The notes beneath the pieces are model-generated. The model saw nothing but the letters and a program-made list of their open reading frames with translations. It was not told the DNA's origin and ran no database searches. This document shows, piece by piece, positions 16,036 to 24,908 of a stretch of DNA of 41,206 bases. Numbering within the stretch: the stretch's first letter is position 1; each line of letters starts with the position of its first letter. The DNA lies in NCBI GenBank assembly GCA_944332455.1, contig CALVJY010000020.1:1-41206 (forward strand). The letters run 5' to 3'. The position numbers and the translations under genes are program-made. The DNA is from an uncultured Clostridia bacterium (GTDB lineage: Bacteria; Bacillota; Clostridia; Christensenellales; HGM11417).

Positions 16036-17735
16036 AAAAAACAAAACGACTGCGGCTTTCCCAAAAGATCATGCTGGGCTTTGCGCTGCTCGGCCTGCTC
16101 ATCTGCGTCTGCACCGGCGTTACGGGCTATTTTCAGTACCGCGACAACCTGCAGGAAATTTACAATTCGACCGCCTACGACATCGCCGAGACGGCCGTCT
16201 CCTACTTCGGCAAGGAAGAGCTGGCAAATTATGCCGCGCTGGCGCTCGGCTACGACGGCGGGACGGTCGGCGAGGAGGAGATCGCCGCCGTGCACGCTTC
16301 CGAACGCTACCTCGCCCTTTCCGCGCAGCTCGACGCCCTGCGCGAGGCCATGGGCGCCAACGATGTGTTCGTCTTCTGCCTCGACCTGGAGGTCCTCAGT
16401 TCCTATGACGGCGACCGCACGGACTGGGAGCCGCTGCTCTACCTCTTCGACAGCTACACCGATCCCGAATATTCCTACGTCTTGGGCGACAAGAGTTCCT
16501 TCAACCCTGACTACATCGCCGAACTCGAGCTGATCGGCACCACGGGCGAACGGGTGGACAGCCTGCTGATCTCCAAGGGGGATTACGGCTACAATACCTC
16601 CGCCATTCTTCCCGTCAGGCTTGCAGACGGCAGCCTGGTGATGTTCGCGGTGGAGATCCCCATGCGCACCCTGCAGTCGGCGCTGCTCGGCTATCTTCTG
16701 GGCGTCGTGCTCATCTCCGCGGCCATCGTGGTGGCGATCATGTTCATCTACTATTTTCTCTTCAAGGAGATGTTTGTGCGCCCCGTCGAGCGCATGGCCG
16801 CCGCCGCCAACGACTTCGTGCTCGGCGGCAGGGAGGGAAGCCTGTCCGACTCCATCGTGTCGCTCACCGTGCGCTCGCACGACGAGATGGGGCTGTTGTG
16901 CGAGGCGCTCAAGCAGATGGACCACGACATCCGCGACTACATTGCCAACCTCAGCGCCGTGACCGCGGAAAAGGAGCGCATCGGCGCCGAACTGAACGTC
17001 GCCACCCAGATCCAGGCCTCCATGCTCCCCTGCATCTTCCCGGCCTTCCCCGAGCGGCGGGAATTTGACATCTACGCCGCCATGGATCCCGCCAAGGAAG
17101 TGGGGGGAGACTTCTACGACTTCTTCATGGTGGACCAAACCCACCTGGCCGTGGTCATGGCCGACGTCTCGGGCAAGGGGGTGCCGGCCGCCCTGTTCAT
17201 GGTCATCGGCAAGACCCTCATCAAGGACCACACCCTGCCCGGCCGGGATCTGGGCGAGGTCTTTTCCGAGGTCAACCGCCTGCTGTGCGAGGCCAACAGC
17301 GAGGGACTGTTCATCACCGCCTTCGAGGGGGTGCTGGACCTGAAGACCGGGGAGCTTTGCTACGTCAACGCCGGCCACGAGATGCCCTTTGTGGGCCGGG
17401 CCGGCGGCTTCGAGGCCCAGAAGATCCGCCCCGGATTCGTGCTGGCCGGCATGGAGGGGGTGCGCTACCGGGCCGGCAATCTGACCCTGCAGCCCGGCGA
17501 CAAGCTCTTCCAGTACACCGACGGGGTGACCGAGGCCACCGACGCCGGCAACAACCTGTACGGCATGGAGCGGCTTTCGGAGGCCCTGAACGCCCACGCG
17601 TCGGAGTCCCCCCAGCAGATCTGCGCCGCCGTCCGGGCCGACATCGACGCCTTTGTGAAAGACGCCCCCCAATTTGACGACATCACCATGCTCTGCCTGG
17701 AGTACAAACAGCCCTGCGAGGAGAAAGAATCATGA
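16032..17735 (+). CDS. Membrane-bound SpoIIE/RsbU-type PP2C phosphatase with extracellular sensor and HAMP
   Basis: This 567-residue phosphatase dephosphorylates STAS proteins. The order is a transmembrane helix (about 13-35), an extracytoplasmic sensor of about 185 residues, a second helix (about 223-248), HAMP (about 250-305) and a PP2C/SpoIIE domain (about 315-560). Metal-site motifs are visible: 'KEVGGDFYDFF', 'MADVSGKGVPAALFM', 'NAGHEMP', 'YTDGVTEAT' and 'FDDITMLCLEY'. It starts at GTG 16032 (AGGAG seven bases upstream), overlapping the transporter stop, and its own stop overlaps the kinase start (ATGA). It should receive an outside signal and reset the STAS protein at 12427. Base usage shifts around the end of HAMP (about 16990): before it, mixed GCG/CTC; after it, GCC/CTG/GGG-rich. 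Confidence 0.94.
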   Translation: MKKTKRLRLSQKIMLGFALLGLLICVCTGVTGYFQYRDNLQEIYNSTAYDIAETAVSYFGKEELANYAALALGYDGGTVGEEEIAAVHASERYLALSAQLDALREAMGANDVFVFCLDLEVLSSYDGDRTDWEPLLYLFDSYTDPEYSYVLGDKSSFNPDYIAELELIGTTGERVDSLLISKGDYGYNTSAILPVRLADGSLVMFAVEIPMRTLQSALLGYLLGVVLISAAIVVAIMFIYYFLFKEMFVRPVERMAAAANDFVLGGREGSLSDSIVSLTVRSHDEMGLLCEALKQMDHDIRDYIANLSAVTAEKERIGAELNVATQIQASMLPCIFPAFPERREFDIYAAMDPAKEVGGDFYDFFMVDQTHLAVVMADVSGKGVPAALFMVIGKTLIKDHTLPGRDLGEVFSEVNRLLCEANSEGLFITAFEGVLDLKTGELCYVNAGHEMPFVGRAGGFEAQKIRPGFVLAGMEGVRYRAGNLTLQPGDKLFQYTDGVTEATDAGNNLYGMERLSEALNAHASESPQQICAAVRADIDAFVKDAPQFDDITMLCLEYKQPCEEKES

Positions 17736-18136
17736 AAGAACTGACCGTAAACGCCGTTTTGGAAAACATGCCCAAGGTGACCGAATTCGTGGACGAGCAG
17801 CTGGAGGCCTTCGGCTGTCCGCCCCGGGCGCAGGCCCAGATCGACATCGCCGTGGACGAGCTGTTCGGCAACATCGTTCGCTATGCCTACCAGCCCGGCA
17901 TGGGGCCGGCCACCGTGCGGGTGGAGGTCACCGGGGAGCCGGCCGTCATCCTCACCTTCATCGACAACGGGGTCCCCTACGACCCCCTGAAGAAGGCCGA
18001 CCCCGACACCACCCTGTCCGCCGAGGAGCGACAGGTGGGGGGCCTTGGGATCTTCATGGTCAAAAAGAGCATGGACGAGATCGCCTACGAGTATCAGGAC
18101 GGACAGAACATCCTCCGGATCAAGAAGAAAATCTGA
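17732..18136 (+). CDS. RsbW/SpoIIAB-like anti-sigma regulatory serine kinase
   Basis: This 134-residue GHKL ATPase of the anti-sigma kinase family is complete. The N-box is 'VDELFGNIVRYAY' (Glu43, Asn47), the ATP-site 'FIDNGVPYDP' (Asp78-Gly80) and the lid 'GGLGIFMVKKSMDEI' (103-117). It should phosphorylate the STAS protein of this operon and sequester a target until the STAS protein is dephosphorylated. The usual target is a sigma factor; the only candidates here are the ECF-type factors at 27789 and 29318, which are not the classical sigma-B/F type. It is coupled to the phosphatase by an ATGA overlap. The HlyD-like export gene follows after 80 bases. Confidence 0.94.
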   Translation: MKELTVNAVLENMPKVTEFVDEQLEAFGCPPRAQAQIDIAVDELFGNIVRYAYQPGMGPATVRVEVTGEPAVILTFIDNGVPYDPLKKADPDTTLSAEERQVGGLGIFMVKKSMDEIAYEYQDGQNILRIKKKI

Positions 18137-18149
18137 CGGGAGACAGCAA

Positions 18150-18212
18150 GTGAAAGCCTTTGAGAACAGCTGCGCCGTTCTGGCCGACACGGCGGCGCGG
18201 ATAGGGAGATAA
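18150..18212 (+). CDS. Possible 20-residue micro-ORF
   Basis: A GTG at 18150 preceded by GGGAGA (seven bases) opens a 20-codon frame ending TAA 18210, just before the HlyD-like gene. It encodes a short peptide with one Cys and no clear hydrophobic run. It may be translated for coupling only. No function is proposed. Confidence 0.2.
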   Translation: MKAFENSCAVLADTAARIGR

Positions 18213-18216
18213 CATC

Positions 18217-18693
18217 ATGGAAAAAGAAATTTTTCGCCAAAAAAGTCTGGAGCGGGTCTCCTCGCCCGAGCAGCTGAACGACTACATCCGGGTCTCCCGG
18301 CCCTCGATGTGGATGGTGCTGGCCGCCATCATCGCCCTGCTCGTCGGGGTGTGCGTGTGGGGAGCCCTGGGTCGGCTGGAGACCACGGTGTCCGGCGCGG
18401 TGTGGGCCCAGAGTTCGGGCACGGTGTGCTACGTGCGGCAGGAGGAGGCCGCCGGCATCCAGCCGGGCATGACCGTGCGGGTGGGGGATCAGACCTTCAC
18501 GGTGGCCGAGGTGGCCGCCCAGCCCGTGGCCGTCACCGCCGAGGCCTTCAGCGATTACTTCCTGTACGTGGGCGGCTTCCAGTCCGGAGAATGGGCGGTG
18601 GCCGTCACCCTGGACGGGACCCTGCCCGAGGGAGCCTACGCCGCCGAGATCGTGACCGACAGCGTCTCCCCGCTCTCCTTTGTGTTCAACTGA
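18217..18693 (+). CDS. Short HlyD-like secretion protein of an NHLM/NHLP-type export system
   Basis: This 158-residue membrane-anchored protein has a cytoplasmic start with 'ERVSSPEQLNDYIRVSRPS', one transmembrane helix (about 30-50) and a beta-rich extracytoplasmic part with 'AGIQPGMTVRVGDQTF', the lipoyl-like turn of membrane fusion proteins. It lacks the long coiled hairpin of full HlyD proteins, as expected in a Gram-positive cell with no outer membrane. The 'DYIRVSRPS..W..L' beginning is characteristic of the secretion proteins that accompany NHLM ABC pairs. It lies directly upstream of the peptidase-containing ABC exporter (10-base gap) and should dock on it. Confidence 0.85.
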   Translation: MEKEIFRQKSLERVSSPEQLNDYIRVSRPSMWMVLAAIIALLVGVCVWGALGRLETTVSGAVWAQSSGTVCYVRQEEAAGIQPGMTVRVGDQTFTVAEVAAQPVAVTAEAFSDYFLYVGGFQSGEWAVAVTLDGTLPEGAYAAEIVTDSVSPLSFVFN

Positions 18694-18703
18694 GGGGGAA
18701 GCC

Positions 18704-20881
18704 ATGGCCAAGCAGAAAAAGATCAAGACGCCCCTGACCAAGGGGGCGGCCAAGGTGCCGGTGGTCATGCAGATGGAGGCCCTCGAGTGCGGGGCTGCCT
18801 CGCTGACCATGATTTTGGCCTACTACGGCAAGTGGGTGCCGCTGGAGCAGGTGCGGGCGGACTGCGGGGTCTCCCGGGACGGTTCCAACGCCAAAAACGT
18901 CCTCAAGGCGGCCCGGCGCTACGGGCTGACGGCCAAGGGCTACCGCTACGAGCCCGAGGATCTCAGAAAGATGGGGAAATTCCCCTGCATCATACACTGG
19001 AATTTCAACCACTTTCTGGTGCTGAACGGCTTCAAGGGCAGCAAGGCTTATCTGAACGACCCCGCCAAGGGCAGCTATTCGGTGTCCATGGAGACCTTTG
19101 ACAAGTCCTTTACCGGCGTCTGCCTGATGTTCGAGCCGGGGGAGGACTTTCAGCCGGGCGGCAAGCCCAAAAGCATGCTGTCCTTTGCCAGAAAGCGTCT
19201 GGCCGGGGCGGGCGCGGCGGTGGCCTTTGTGGTGCTGACCTCGGTGATCTCCTCCCTGCTGGGGGTCATCGACCCGGCCTTCTCCCGCATCTTTCTGGAC
19301 CGACTGCTGACCGGGCAGAATCCGGAGTGGTTCACCCCCTTTCTCATCGCCCTGGCCGCCCTGTCGGCCGTCCAGCTGATCGTGGCCTGGATCCAGGCGG
19401 TGTGGTCCCTGCGCATCGACGGCAAGATGTCGGTCACCGGCAGCGCCTCGTTTTTGTGGAAGGTGCTGCGGATGCCCATGGAATTTTTCTCCCAGCGCAT
19501 GGCGGGGGACATCCAGCAGCGGCAGAGTTCCAACGCCTCCATCGCGGGCAGCCTGGTCAACACCTTCGCCCCCCTGGTGCTGGACACCGTCATGATGATC
19601 TTTTACCTGGTGGTCATGATCCGTTACAGCTGGATCTTGACTCTGGTGGGGCTGGGGTCCATCCTGATCAACCTGATCGTGGCCCGGATCATCTCCAAAA
19701 AGCGGGTCAACATCACCCGGGTGCAGATGCGGGACGCGGGCAAACTGGCCGGGGCCACGGTGGCCGGCATCGAGATGATCGAGACCATCAAGGCCAGCGG
19801 GGCCGAAAACGGCTACTTCGAGAAGTGGTCGGGCTACCAGGCCAGCGTCAACACCCAGAAGGTCCGCTTTCAGCAGCTGAACCAGGTGCTGGGGCTGATC
19901 CCCTCCTTCGTGAGCGCCCTGTCCGGCACCGCCATTTTAGTGCTGGGGGTGTGGCTGACCATGGAGGGGCAGTTCACCGTGGGCATGATCATGGCCTTTC
20001 AGGGCTTCATGTCCTCCTTTACCGCCCCTGCCACCTCCCTGATCTCGGCCGGGCAGACCCTGCAGGAGATGCGGACGGAGATGGAGCGGGTGGAGGACGT
20101 CATGGAATATCCCACCGACGTGGAATTTCCCGAGGACAAGGGGGAGACCGACTACGACAAGCTGTCCGGGCTGGTCGAGCTGAAAAACGTGACCTTCGGC
20201 TACTCCCGGCTGGCCGAGCCCCTGATCGAAAACTTCAGTCTGACCCTGAAGCCGGGCAGCCGGGTGGCCTTCGTGGGGGCGTCGGGGTGCGGCAAGTCCA
20301 CCCTGTCCAAGCTGATCTCCGGCCTGTACAAGCCCTGGAGCGGAGAGATCCTCTTCGACGGCAAGCCCATCTCCGAGATCGACCGCAGCGTGTTCACCGG
20401 CTCGCTGGCCGTGGTCGATCAGGACATCATCCTCTTCGAGGACACCATCGCCAACAACATCAAGATGTGGGACACCTCCATCGAGGACTTCGAGATGATC
20501 ATGGCCGCCCGGGACGCCCGTCTGCACGAGGACATCATGCAGCGGGAGGGGGGCTACTCCTACCGGATCACCGAGGGCGGCAAGGACTTTTCGGGCGGCC
20601 AGCGCCAGCGCATGGAGATCGCCCGGGTGCTCTGCCAGGATCCCACCATCATCATCATGGACGAGGCCACCAGCGCCCTGGACGCCAAGACCGAGTACGA
20701 AGTGGTCCGCTCCATCAAGGACCGCGGCATCACCTGCATCGTGGTGGCCCACCGCCTCTCCACCGTCCGCGACTGCGACGAGATCATCGTGCTGGACAAC
20801 GGCAAAGTGGTCGAGCGGGGGACGCACGACGAGCTTTACGCCCTGGGCGGCGCCTACGCCCGGCTGGTATCCAGCGACTGA
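18704..20881 (+). CDS. NHLP-type peptide exporter: C39 peptidase/permease/ATPase
   Basis: This 725-residue ABC exporter has an N-terminal C39 peptidase that removes double-glycine leaders. The catalytic triad is visible: Cys29 in 'QMEALECGAAS' (oxyanion Gln23), His103 in 'NFNHFLVLNG' and Asp119 in 'YLNDPAKG'. Six membrane segments lie within about 165-440. The ATPase has Walker A 'GASGCGKST', signature 'FSGGQRQR' and Walker B 'IIIMDEATSALD'. Start ATG 18704 has GGGGGA upstream. It should cleave and export the six precursor peptides encoded from 23548, all of which have the GG motif it recognises. It is paired with the second ABC protein at 20965, as in NHLM systems. Confidence 0.94.
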   Translation: MAKQKKIKTPLTKGAAKVPVVMQMEALECGAASLTMILAYYGKWVPLEQVRADCGVSRDGSNAKNVLKAARRYGLTAKGYRYEPEDLRKMGKFPCIIHWNFNHFLVLNGFKGSKAYLNDPAKGSYSVSMETFDKSFTGVCLMFEPGEDFQPGGKPKSMLSFARKRLAGAGAAVAFVVLTSVISSLLGVIDPAFSRIFLDRLLTGQNPEWFTPFLIALAALSAVQLIVAWIQAVWSLRIDGKMSVTGSASFLWKVLRMPMEFFSQRMAGDIQQRQSSNASIAGSLVNTFAPLVLDTVMMIFYLVVMIRYSWILTLVGLGSILINLIVARIISKKRVNITRVQMRDAGKLAGATVAGIEMIETIKASGAENGYFEKWSGYQASVNTQKVRFQQLNQVLGLIPSFVSALSGTAILVLGVWLTMEGQFTVGMIMAFQGFMSSFTAPATSLISAGQTLQEMRTEMERVEDVMEYPTDVEFPEDKGETDYDKLSGLVELKNVTFGYSRLAEPLIENFSLTLKPGSRVAFVGASGCGKSTLSKLISGLYKPWSGEILFDGKPISEIDRSVFTGSLAVVDQDIILFEDTIANNIKMWDTSIEDFEMIMAARDARLHEDIMQREGGYSYRITEGGKDFSGGQRQRMEIARVLCQDPTIIIMDEATSALDAKTEYEVVRSIKDRGITCIVVAHRLSTVRDCDEIIVLDNGKVVERGTHDELYALGGAYARLVSSD

Positions 20882-20964
20882 GGCGGCGCGTCATCGCTTT
20901 TCGGACATTTTCCGGGCGGTCCGTCCGCTCTTTCCGGCTATCTTAACAACAGGAGGTCATGGCT

Positions 20965-23178
20965 GTGGGTTGGTTTGACGAACAGATCAGACAGCGCAAA
21001 AAGAACGACGACGAGATGTTTGCCGACGCCTTTGCGGGCATTGCCGGCGCCGTCATGGGGGCCAGGGTCACCGCCGCGATGAACAGCGAGCGGCAGAAGG
21101 CCAAAAACGCCGTCGACGAGATCCTGAAATTTTACCGGGTCCGGCCGGGCGAGGCCCCCGGATCGGTGACCGATCTCAACGAGCAGCTGGAATTTCTGCT
21201 CCGCCCGCACGGCATCATGCGGCGGACGGTCCGCCTGGAAAAGGGGTGGTACCGCGACGCGTCGGGGGCCATGCTGGCCGTCCGCAAGTCGGACGGCGCT
21301 CCGGTGGCCCTGCTGCCCTCGGGGCTGTCCGGCTACACCTTTTTCGACGAGAGCAAGGGGAAGCGGGTCCGCGTCAACCGCAAAAATCAGGACCTGTTCG
21401 AGGAGGAGGCCCTGGCCTTCTACGCCTCCTTTCCCCTTAAAAAGATCGGCCTGAAGGACCTGGCCCTCTTCATCGTGCGGACGCTGTCGGTCGCAGACTT
21501 CGCGCTGTTTGCTCTGGCCGCCCTGGCGGTCACCCTGATCGGCCTGCTCTCGCCCAAACTGACCAACCTGCTGCTCTCCGACGTGCTCGGGAGCGGGAGC
21601 TTAAGGCTTCTGGTCTCCATCGCCGTGTTCATGGTCTGCGTCTCAGTCAGCTCTCTGCTGATCGGCGGAGTCCGCGCCCTGCTGATGGCCCGCATCAACA
21701 CCAAGACGGACCTCTCCGTCCAGGCCGCCGCCATGATGCGGGTGCTCTCCCTGCCGGCCGACTTTTTCAAGGAATACGCCTCGGGCGATCTTTCGGCCCG
21801 GGCCTCCCAGATCAGCACCCTCTGTTCCATGATGATCCAGGCCGTGCTGTCCACAGGCCTTACCTCGGTGTTCTCGCTGGTCTACATCACCCAGATCTTC
21901 ACCTACGCGCCCGCCCTGGTGGTGCCGGCCGTCCTCATCATCCTGGTCACGGTGGCCGTGTCGGCGATCACCACGCTGGCCCAGATGAAGGTCGGCAAAA
22001 AGCAGATGGAGCTGGGCGCCCAGGAGAGCGGTCTGTCCTATGCCCTGATCTCGGGGGTGCAGAAGATCAAGCTGGCTGGGGCCGAAAAGCGGGCCTTCGC
22101 CAAGTGGGGGAACCTGTACGCCAAGGAGGCCGCCCTGACCTACGATCCGCCCGCGTTTTTGAGGCTGAACGGGGTCATCACCACGGCCATCACCCTGATC
22201 GGCAATCTGGTCATGTACTACTTTGCGGTGCAGAGCGGGGTCTCGGTGGCCGACTACTTCGCCTTCAACACGGCCTACGGCATGGTCTCGGGCGCCTTCA
22301 CGTCCCTGGCCTCCATCGCCCTGACCGTGGCCAACATCAAGCCGGTGCTGGACATGGTCCGGCCCATCCTGCAGGCCCAGCCCGAGATCGCCGAGGGCAA
22401 AAAGGTCATCGAGCGGCTGTCGGGCGGCATCGAGCTGAACAACGTCACCTTCCGCTACCGCGAGGACATGCCGGCGGTGGTGGACAATCTCTCCCTGAAG
22501 ATCCGGCCGGGGCAGTACGTGGCCCTGGTGGGGGCCACGGGGTGCGGCAAGTCCACCCTGCTCCGCCTGATGCTGGGCTTCGAACAGCCCCAGAAGGGGG
22601 CGGTCTACTACGACGGCCGGGACCTTGCGGGGATCGACCTGAAATCCCTCCGCCGGCGGATCGGGGTGGTCATGCAGAACGGCAAACTCTTTTCGGGGGA
22701 CATCTTCTCCAACATCACCATTTCGGCCCCCTGGCTGACCCTGGACGACGCCTGGGAGGCCGCCGAGCTTGCCGGCATCGCCGACGACATCCGTCGGATG
22801 CCCATGGGGATGCACACCATTATCTCCGAGGGCGCGGGCGGGGTCTCCGGCGGCCAGCGCCAGCGGCTGATGATCGCCCGGGCCATCGCCCCCAAGCCCC
22901 GGATCCTGATGTTCGACGAGGCCACCAGCGCCCTGGACAATCTGACCCAGAAAAAGGTGTCGGAGTCTCTGGATCAGCTCAAGTGCACCCGCATCGTCAT
23001 CGCCCACCGCCTGTCCACCATCCGCCAGTGCGATCGCATCCTCTACCTCGAGGGGGGAAGGATCCTCGAGGACGGCACCTACGGCGAGCTCATCGAAAAG
23101 GGAGGCAAGTTCGCCGAGCTGGTGGCCCGCCAGCGCCTGGACGACGAGGCCTTTGTGAGCCGCACCACCCTGTACTGA
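20965..23178 (+). CDS. NHLP-type second exporter subunit, permease/ATPase without peptidase
   Basis: This ABC protein of about 737 residues has a unique N-terminal region (about 1-165) that is not a C39 peptidase, then six membrane segments and an ATPase with 'GATGCGKST', 'VSGGQRQR' and 'ILMFDEATSALD'. It is the usual partner of the peptidase-bearing exporter in NHLM/NHLP clusters. Two starts are possible: ATG 20959 is only two bases from AGGAGG, while GTG 20965 has an eight-base spacing and gives 'MGWFDEQIRQR', a beginning I recognise for this family. I prefer GTG. The gap from the previous gene is about 80 bases with no strong terminator, so both are probably co-transcribed. Confidence 0.92.
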   Translation: MGWFDEQIRQRKKNDDEMFADAFAGIAGAVMGARVTAAMNSERQKAKNAVDEILKFYRVRPGEAPGSVTDLNEQLEFLLRPHGIMRRTVRLEKGWYRDASGAMLAVRKSDGAPVALLPSGLSGYTFFDESKGKRVRVNRKNQDLFEEEALAFYASFPLKKIGLKDLALFIVRTLSVADFALFALAALAVTLIGLLSPKLTNLLLSDVLGSGSLRLLVSIAVFMVCVSVSSLLIGGVRALLMARINTKTDLSVQAAAMMRVLSLPADFFKEYASGDLSARASQISTLCSMMIQAVLSTGLTSVFSLVYITQIFTYAPALVVPAVLIILVTVAVSAITTLAQMKVGKKQMELGAQESGLSYALISGVQKIKLAGAEKRAFAKWGNLYAKEAALTYDPPAFLRLNGVITTAITLIGNLVMYYFAVQSGVSVADYFAFNTAYGMVSGAFTSLASIALTVANIKPVLDMVRPILQAQPEIAEGKKVIERLSGGIELNNVTFRYREDMPAVVDNLSLKIRPGQYVALVGATGCGKSTLLRLMLGFEQPQKGAVYYDGRDLAGIDLKSLRRRIGVVMQNGKLFSGDIFSNITISAPWLTLDDAWEAAELAGIADDIRRMPMGMHTIISEGAGGVSGGQRQRLMIARAIAPKPRILMFDEATSALDNLTQKKVSESLDQLKCTRIVIAHRLSTIRQCDRILYLEGGRILEDGTYGELIEKGGKFAELVARQRLDDEAFVSRTTLY

Positions 23179-23187
23179 GCCTTTCGG

Positions 23188-23370
23188 CAGCCTGCAATTC
23201 GGGCTGAAACGGGCGGTCCGCAAAAAAAATTCGGCCCTTTGCGCCCGCCCGTCGTATCAATAAAAGGGAAGGGGAAAGTTCTGCACGGCTCCGGCGGCCT
23301 CTCCGGCGAGAGTCCGGGGAGCCGCCCCGCACCTTTGCTCCCCGGCGCCGGAAGGGCCGGGATCCCTTCC
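23188..23370 (+). terminator. Hairpins between exporter and precursor genes, probable attenuator
   Basis: Three hairpins lie in the 369-base gap: CAGCC/GGCTG (23188-23206), CGGGCGG/CCGCCCG (23210-23251, long loop) and the perfect GGAAGGG/CCCTTCC (23350-23370) followed by TTGTG. None has a long T tract. They could lower read-through from the exporter genes into the precursors. I found no convincing sigma-A promoter between 23371 and 23547; a different sigma factor may act here. Confidence 0.35.
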
Positions 23371-23547
23371 TTGTGATCTGCGGCGGGCCGGGCGAAAGCC
23401 CATTGTCAGGGTCTGCTGCGGGTCGGGATCCGGCCCCGGGCGAACAGGGAAAAAGACCGGCAAAAAAGGGTCGGACAAAAAACGGAGACGCGGGCGGACA
23501 GAGGCCTGTTCGCCGGGATCTACAAAACATCCAACGGAGGTAACAAG

Positions 23548-23961
23548 ATGGACGCAAAACTGCTGGACGAGGCCATGAAGGCCGGATCGGCCAAAGAACT
23601 GAGGGACATGGCCAAGACCCGGGGCATCGAACTGACCGAAGCCGAGGCCGAAAACTATTACTGCCGGATGCACCGGCTGGGCGAACTGTCCGACGACGAG
23701 CTTTCCGACGTGGCCGGGGGCGGCTGCCACCAAAAGGACGGCCGGCTGGTGGTGACCGTGGGCACCCAAAAGGACTGTTTCGTCTGCAAGACCTGCGGAA
23801 AGACCGCCGCGGATAATTTTATTCCCGCGGGGATCATGGCGATCACGGGGAACTCTCACCGCTGCAAGGGGACAAACTCGATCTCCAACTGCGGAAACTG
23901 CAAATTTATCAGCCACGAAAACGGCCTGTGGCTGTGCAACAACCCGGCCAATATCAAATAA
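23548..23961 (+). CDS. RiPP precursor peptide 1 (leader type I, core family A)
   Basis: This 137-residue precursor has a helical acidic leader (1-56) ending 'ELSDDELSDVAGGGC', where the exporter's C39 domain should cut after the glycines (57-59). The core then starts with Cys60. It holds eight Cys in the pattern of family A: first Cys, then 'CFVCKTCGK', a lone Cys, 'NCGNCKF', and the ending 'GLWLCNNPANIK' shared with precursors 2 and 4. GGAGGT lies six bases before the ATG. The leader is of Nif11/NHLP type judged by its Glu-rich helix and 'LSDxEL..VAGGG' end. The product is probably a modified Cys-rich peptide, but zinc binding without modification is equally possible. It is first in a run of six. 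Confidence 0.88.
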   Translation: MDAKLLDEAMKAGSAKELRDMAKTRGIELTEAEAENYYCRMHRLGELSDDELSDVAGGGCHQKDGRLVVTVGTQKDCFVCKTCGKTAADNFIPAGIMAITGNSHRCKGTNSISNCGNCKFISHENGLWLCNNPANIK

Positions 23962-23979
23962 AAAAGGGAGGATGCGAAA

Positions 23980-24369
23980 ATGGAAACCAAGGAACTGCTG
24001 GAAAAGGCAAAGGCGGCAAAATCGGCCGAGGAACTGCGGGCGATCGCCAAGGAAAACGAGGTGGATCTGACCGAGGAAGAGGCTGCGGCCTATTTTTCGC
24101 AGCTGCACAAGAGCGGCGAACTGTCCGACGAGGAACTGGACGCCGTAGCGGGCGGCGGCTGTCACGTCAAGGACGGCAGACTGATCGTCTCGGAAGGATA
24201 TTCCTGCGACGGGTGGGCCTGCGCTGCCTGCGGCAAAACAAACCGAGGCAGGGACGGACACGGCTGCCGCACCCGTTATTCCCCCATACACATCCACTGC
24301 CCGTCCTGCAAGTACAGGACCTATGAAAAGGGCCTGTGGCTGTGCAACAACCCTATTAATATCAAATAA
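23980..24369 (+). CDS. RiPP precursor peptide 2 (leader type II, core family A)
   Basis: In this 129-residue paralogue the leader (1-57) has the second sequence type ('KELLEKAKAAKSAEELRAIA', 'YFSQLHKSGELSDEELDAV') and ends GGG at 58-60, with Cys61 first in the core. The core keeps family A features: 'HVKDGRLIV' after the first Cys, 'CDGWACAACGK', 'HCPSCKYRTYEKGLWLCNN', eight Cys in all. The gap to precursor 1 is 18 bases with GGGAGG eight bases before ATG. The sharp similarity of the core ends but different leader relative to precursor 1 is best explained by exchange between paralogues. Confidence 0.88.
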   Translation: METKELLEKAKAAKSAEELRAIAKENEVDLTEEEAAAYFSQLHKSGELSDEELDAVAGGGCHVKDGRLIVSEGYSCDGWACAACGKTNRGRDGHGCRTRYSPIHIHCPSCKYRTYEKGLWLCNNPINIK

Positions 24370-24387
24370 AAGACGGAGGCAGCGAAT

Positions 24388-24813
24388 ATGGACGCAAAAC
24401 TGCTGGACGAGGCCATGAAGGCCGGGTCTGCGAAGGAACTGAGGGACATGGCCGGGACCCGGGGCATCGAACTGACCGAAGCCGAGGCCGAAAACTATTA
24501 CTGCCGGATGCACCGGCTGGGCGAACTGTCCGACGACGAGCTTTCCGACGTGGCGGGCGGCGGCTGCCAGATAAAGGAGTTCGAAGTAAACAGCAATGAG
24601 GTCAGTGAGGGCGATCTGTTTATGTGCACCGATCCCCATACCAAATACAAGTCCTGCCCGGCCTGCGGCTGTCAGGTGTTCCGTGTGGATATCGTGTTCA
24701 GAGAAAAGCAGTCGCTCCCGATGGAGGGCTCCTGCTCCCAGTGCGGAAAAAAGTATCCCTATCTTTTCTATCAGCGGAGCCGCATCTGGACGGACAAGAT
24801 CAAAAAGCTCTGA
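24388..24813 (+). CDS. RiPP precursor peptide 3 (leader type I, core family B)
   Basis: This 141-residue paralogue has a leader nearly identical, also at the DNA level, to that of precursor 1 (24388-24561 against 23548-23721). After 'AGGGC' the core is wholly different. Family B has a Cys pair 'SCPACGC', a spacer with 'FRVDIVF' and a second pair 'SCSQCGKKY', then a basic end 'DKIKKL'. The two CxxCG pairs look like a zinc ribbon. A GGAGG-containing ribosome site is present and the gap to precursor 2 is 18 bases. The junction between shared leader and unrelated core falls at the leader-peptidase site. Confidence 0.87.
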   Translation: MDAKLLDEAMKAGSAKELRDMAGTRGIELTEAEAENYYCRMHRLGELSDDELSDVAGGGCQIKEFEVNSNEVSEGDLFMCTDPHTKYKSCPACGCQVFRVDIVFREKQSLPMEGSCSQCGKKYPYLFYQRSRIWTDKIKKL

Positions 24814-24908
24814 GCGCGCGTATGCAGGGCAGGCATTCGGCCTGACTGCGGGAGGCCGCTCAAAAGAGGGGCGGCTTTGCGGCGATAAACAGAAAGGAGG
24901 ACGCGAAA

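Noticed and set aside
15603..17672. 689-residue minus-strand frame opposite the phosphatase
   Set aside because: Antisense shadow; PP2C metal motifs are on the plus strand and no promoter or ribosome site supports the minus frame.
18704..23178. Lantibiotic (LanT/LanM) cluster
   Set aside because: No lanthionine synthetase is present; the exporter pair plus HlyD-like protein is of NHLM type and the maturase is a radical SAM enzyme.
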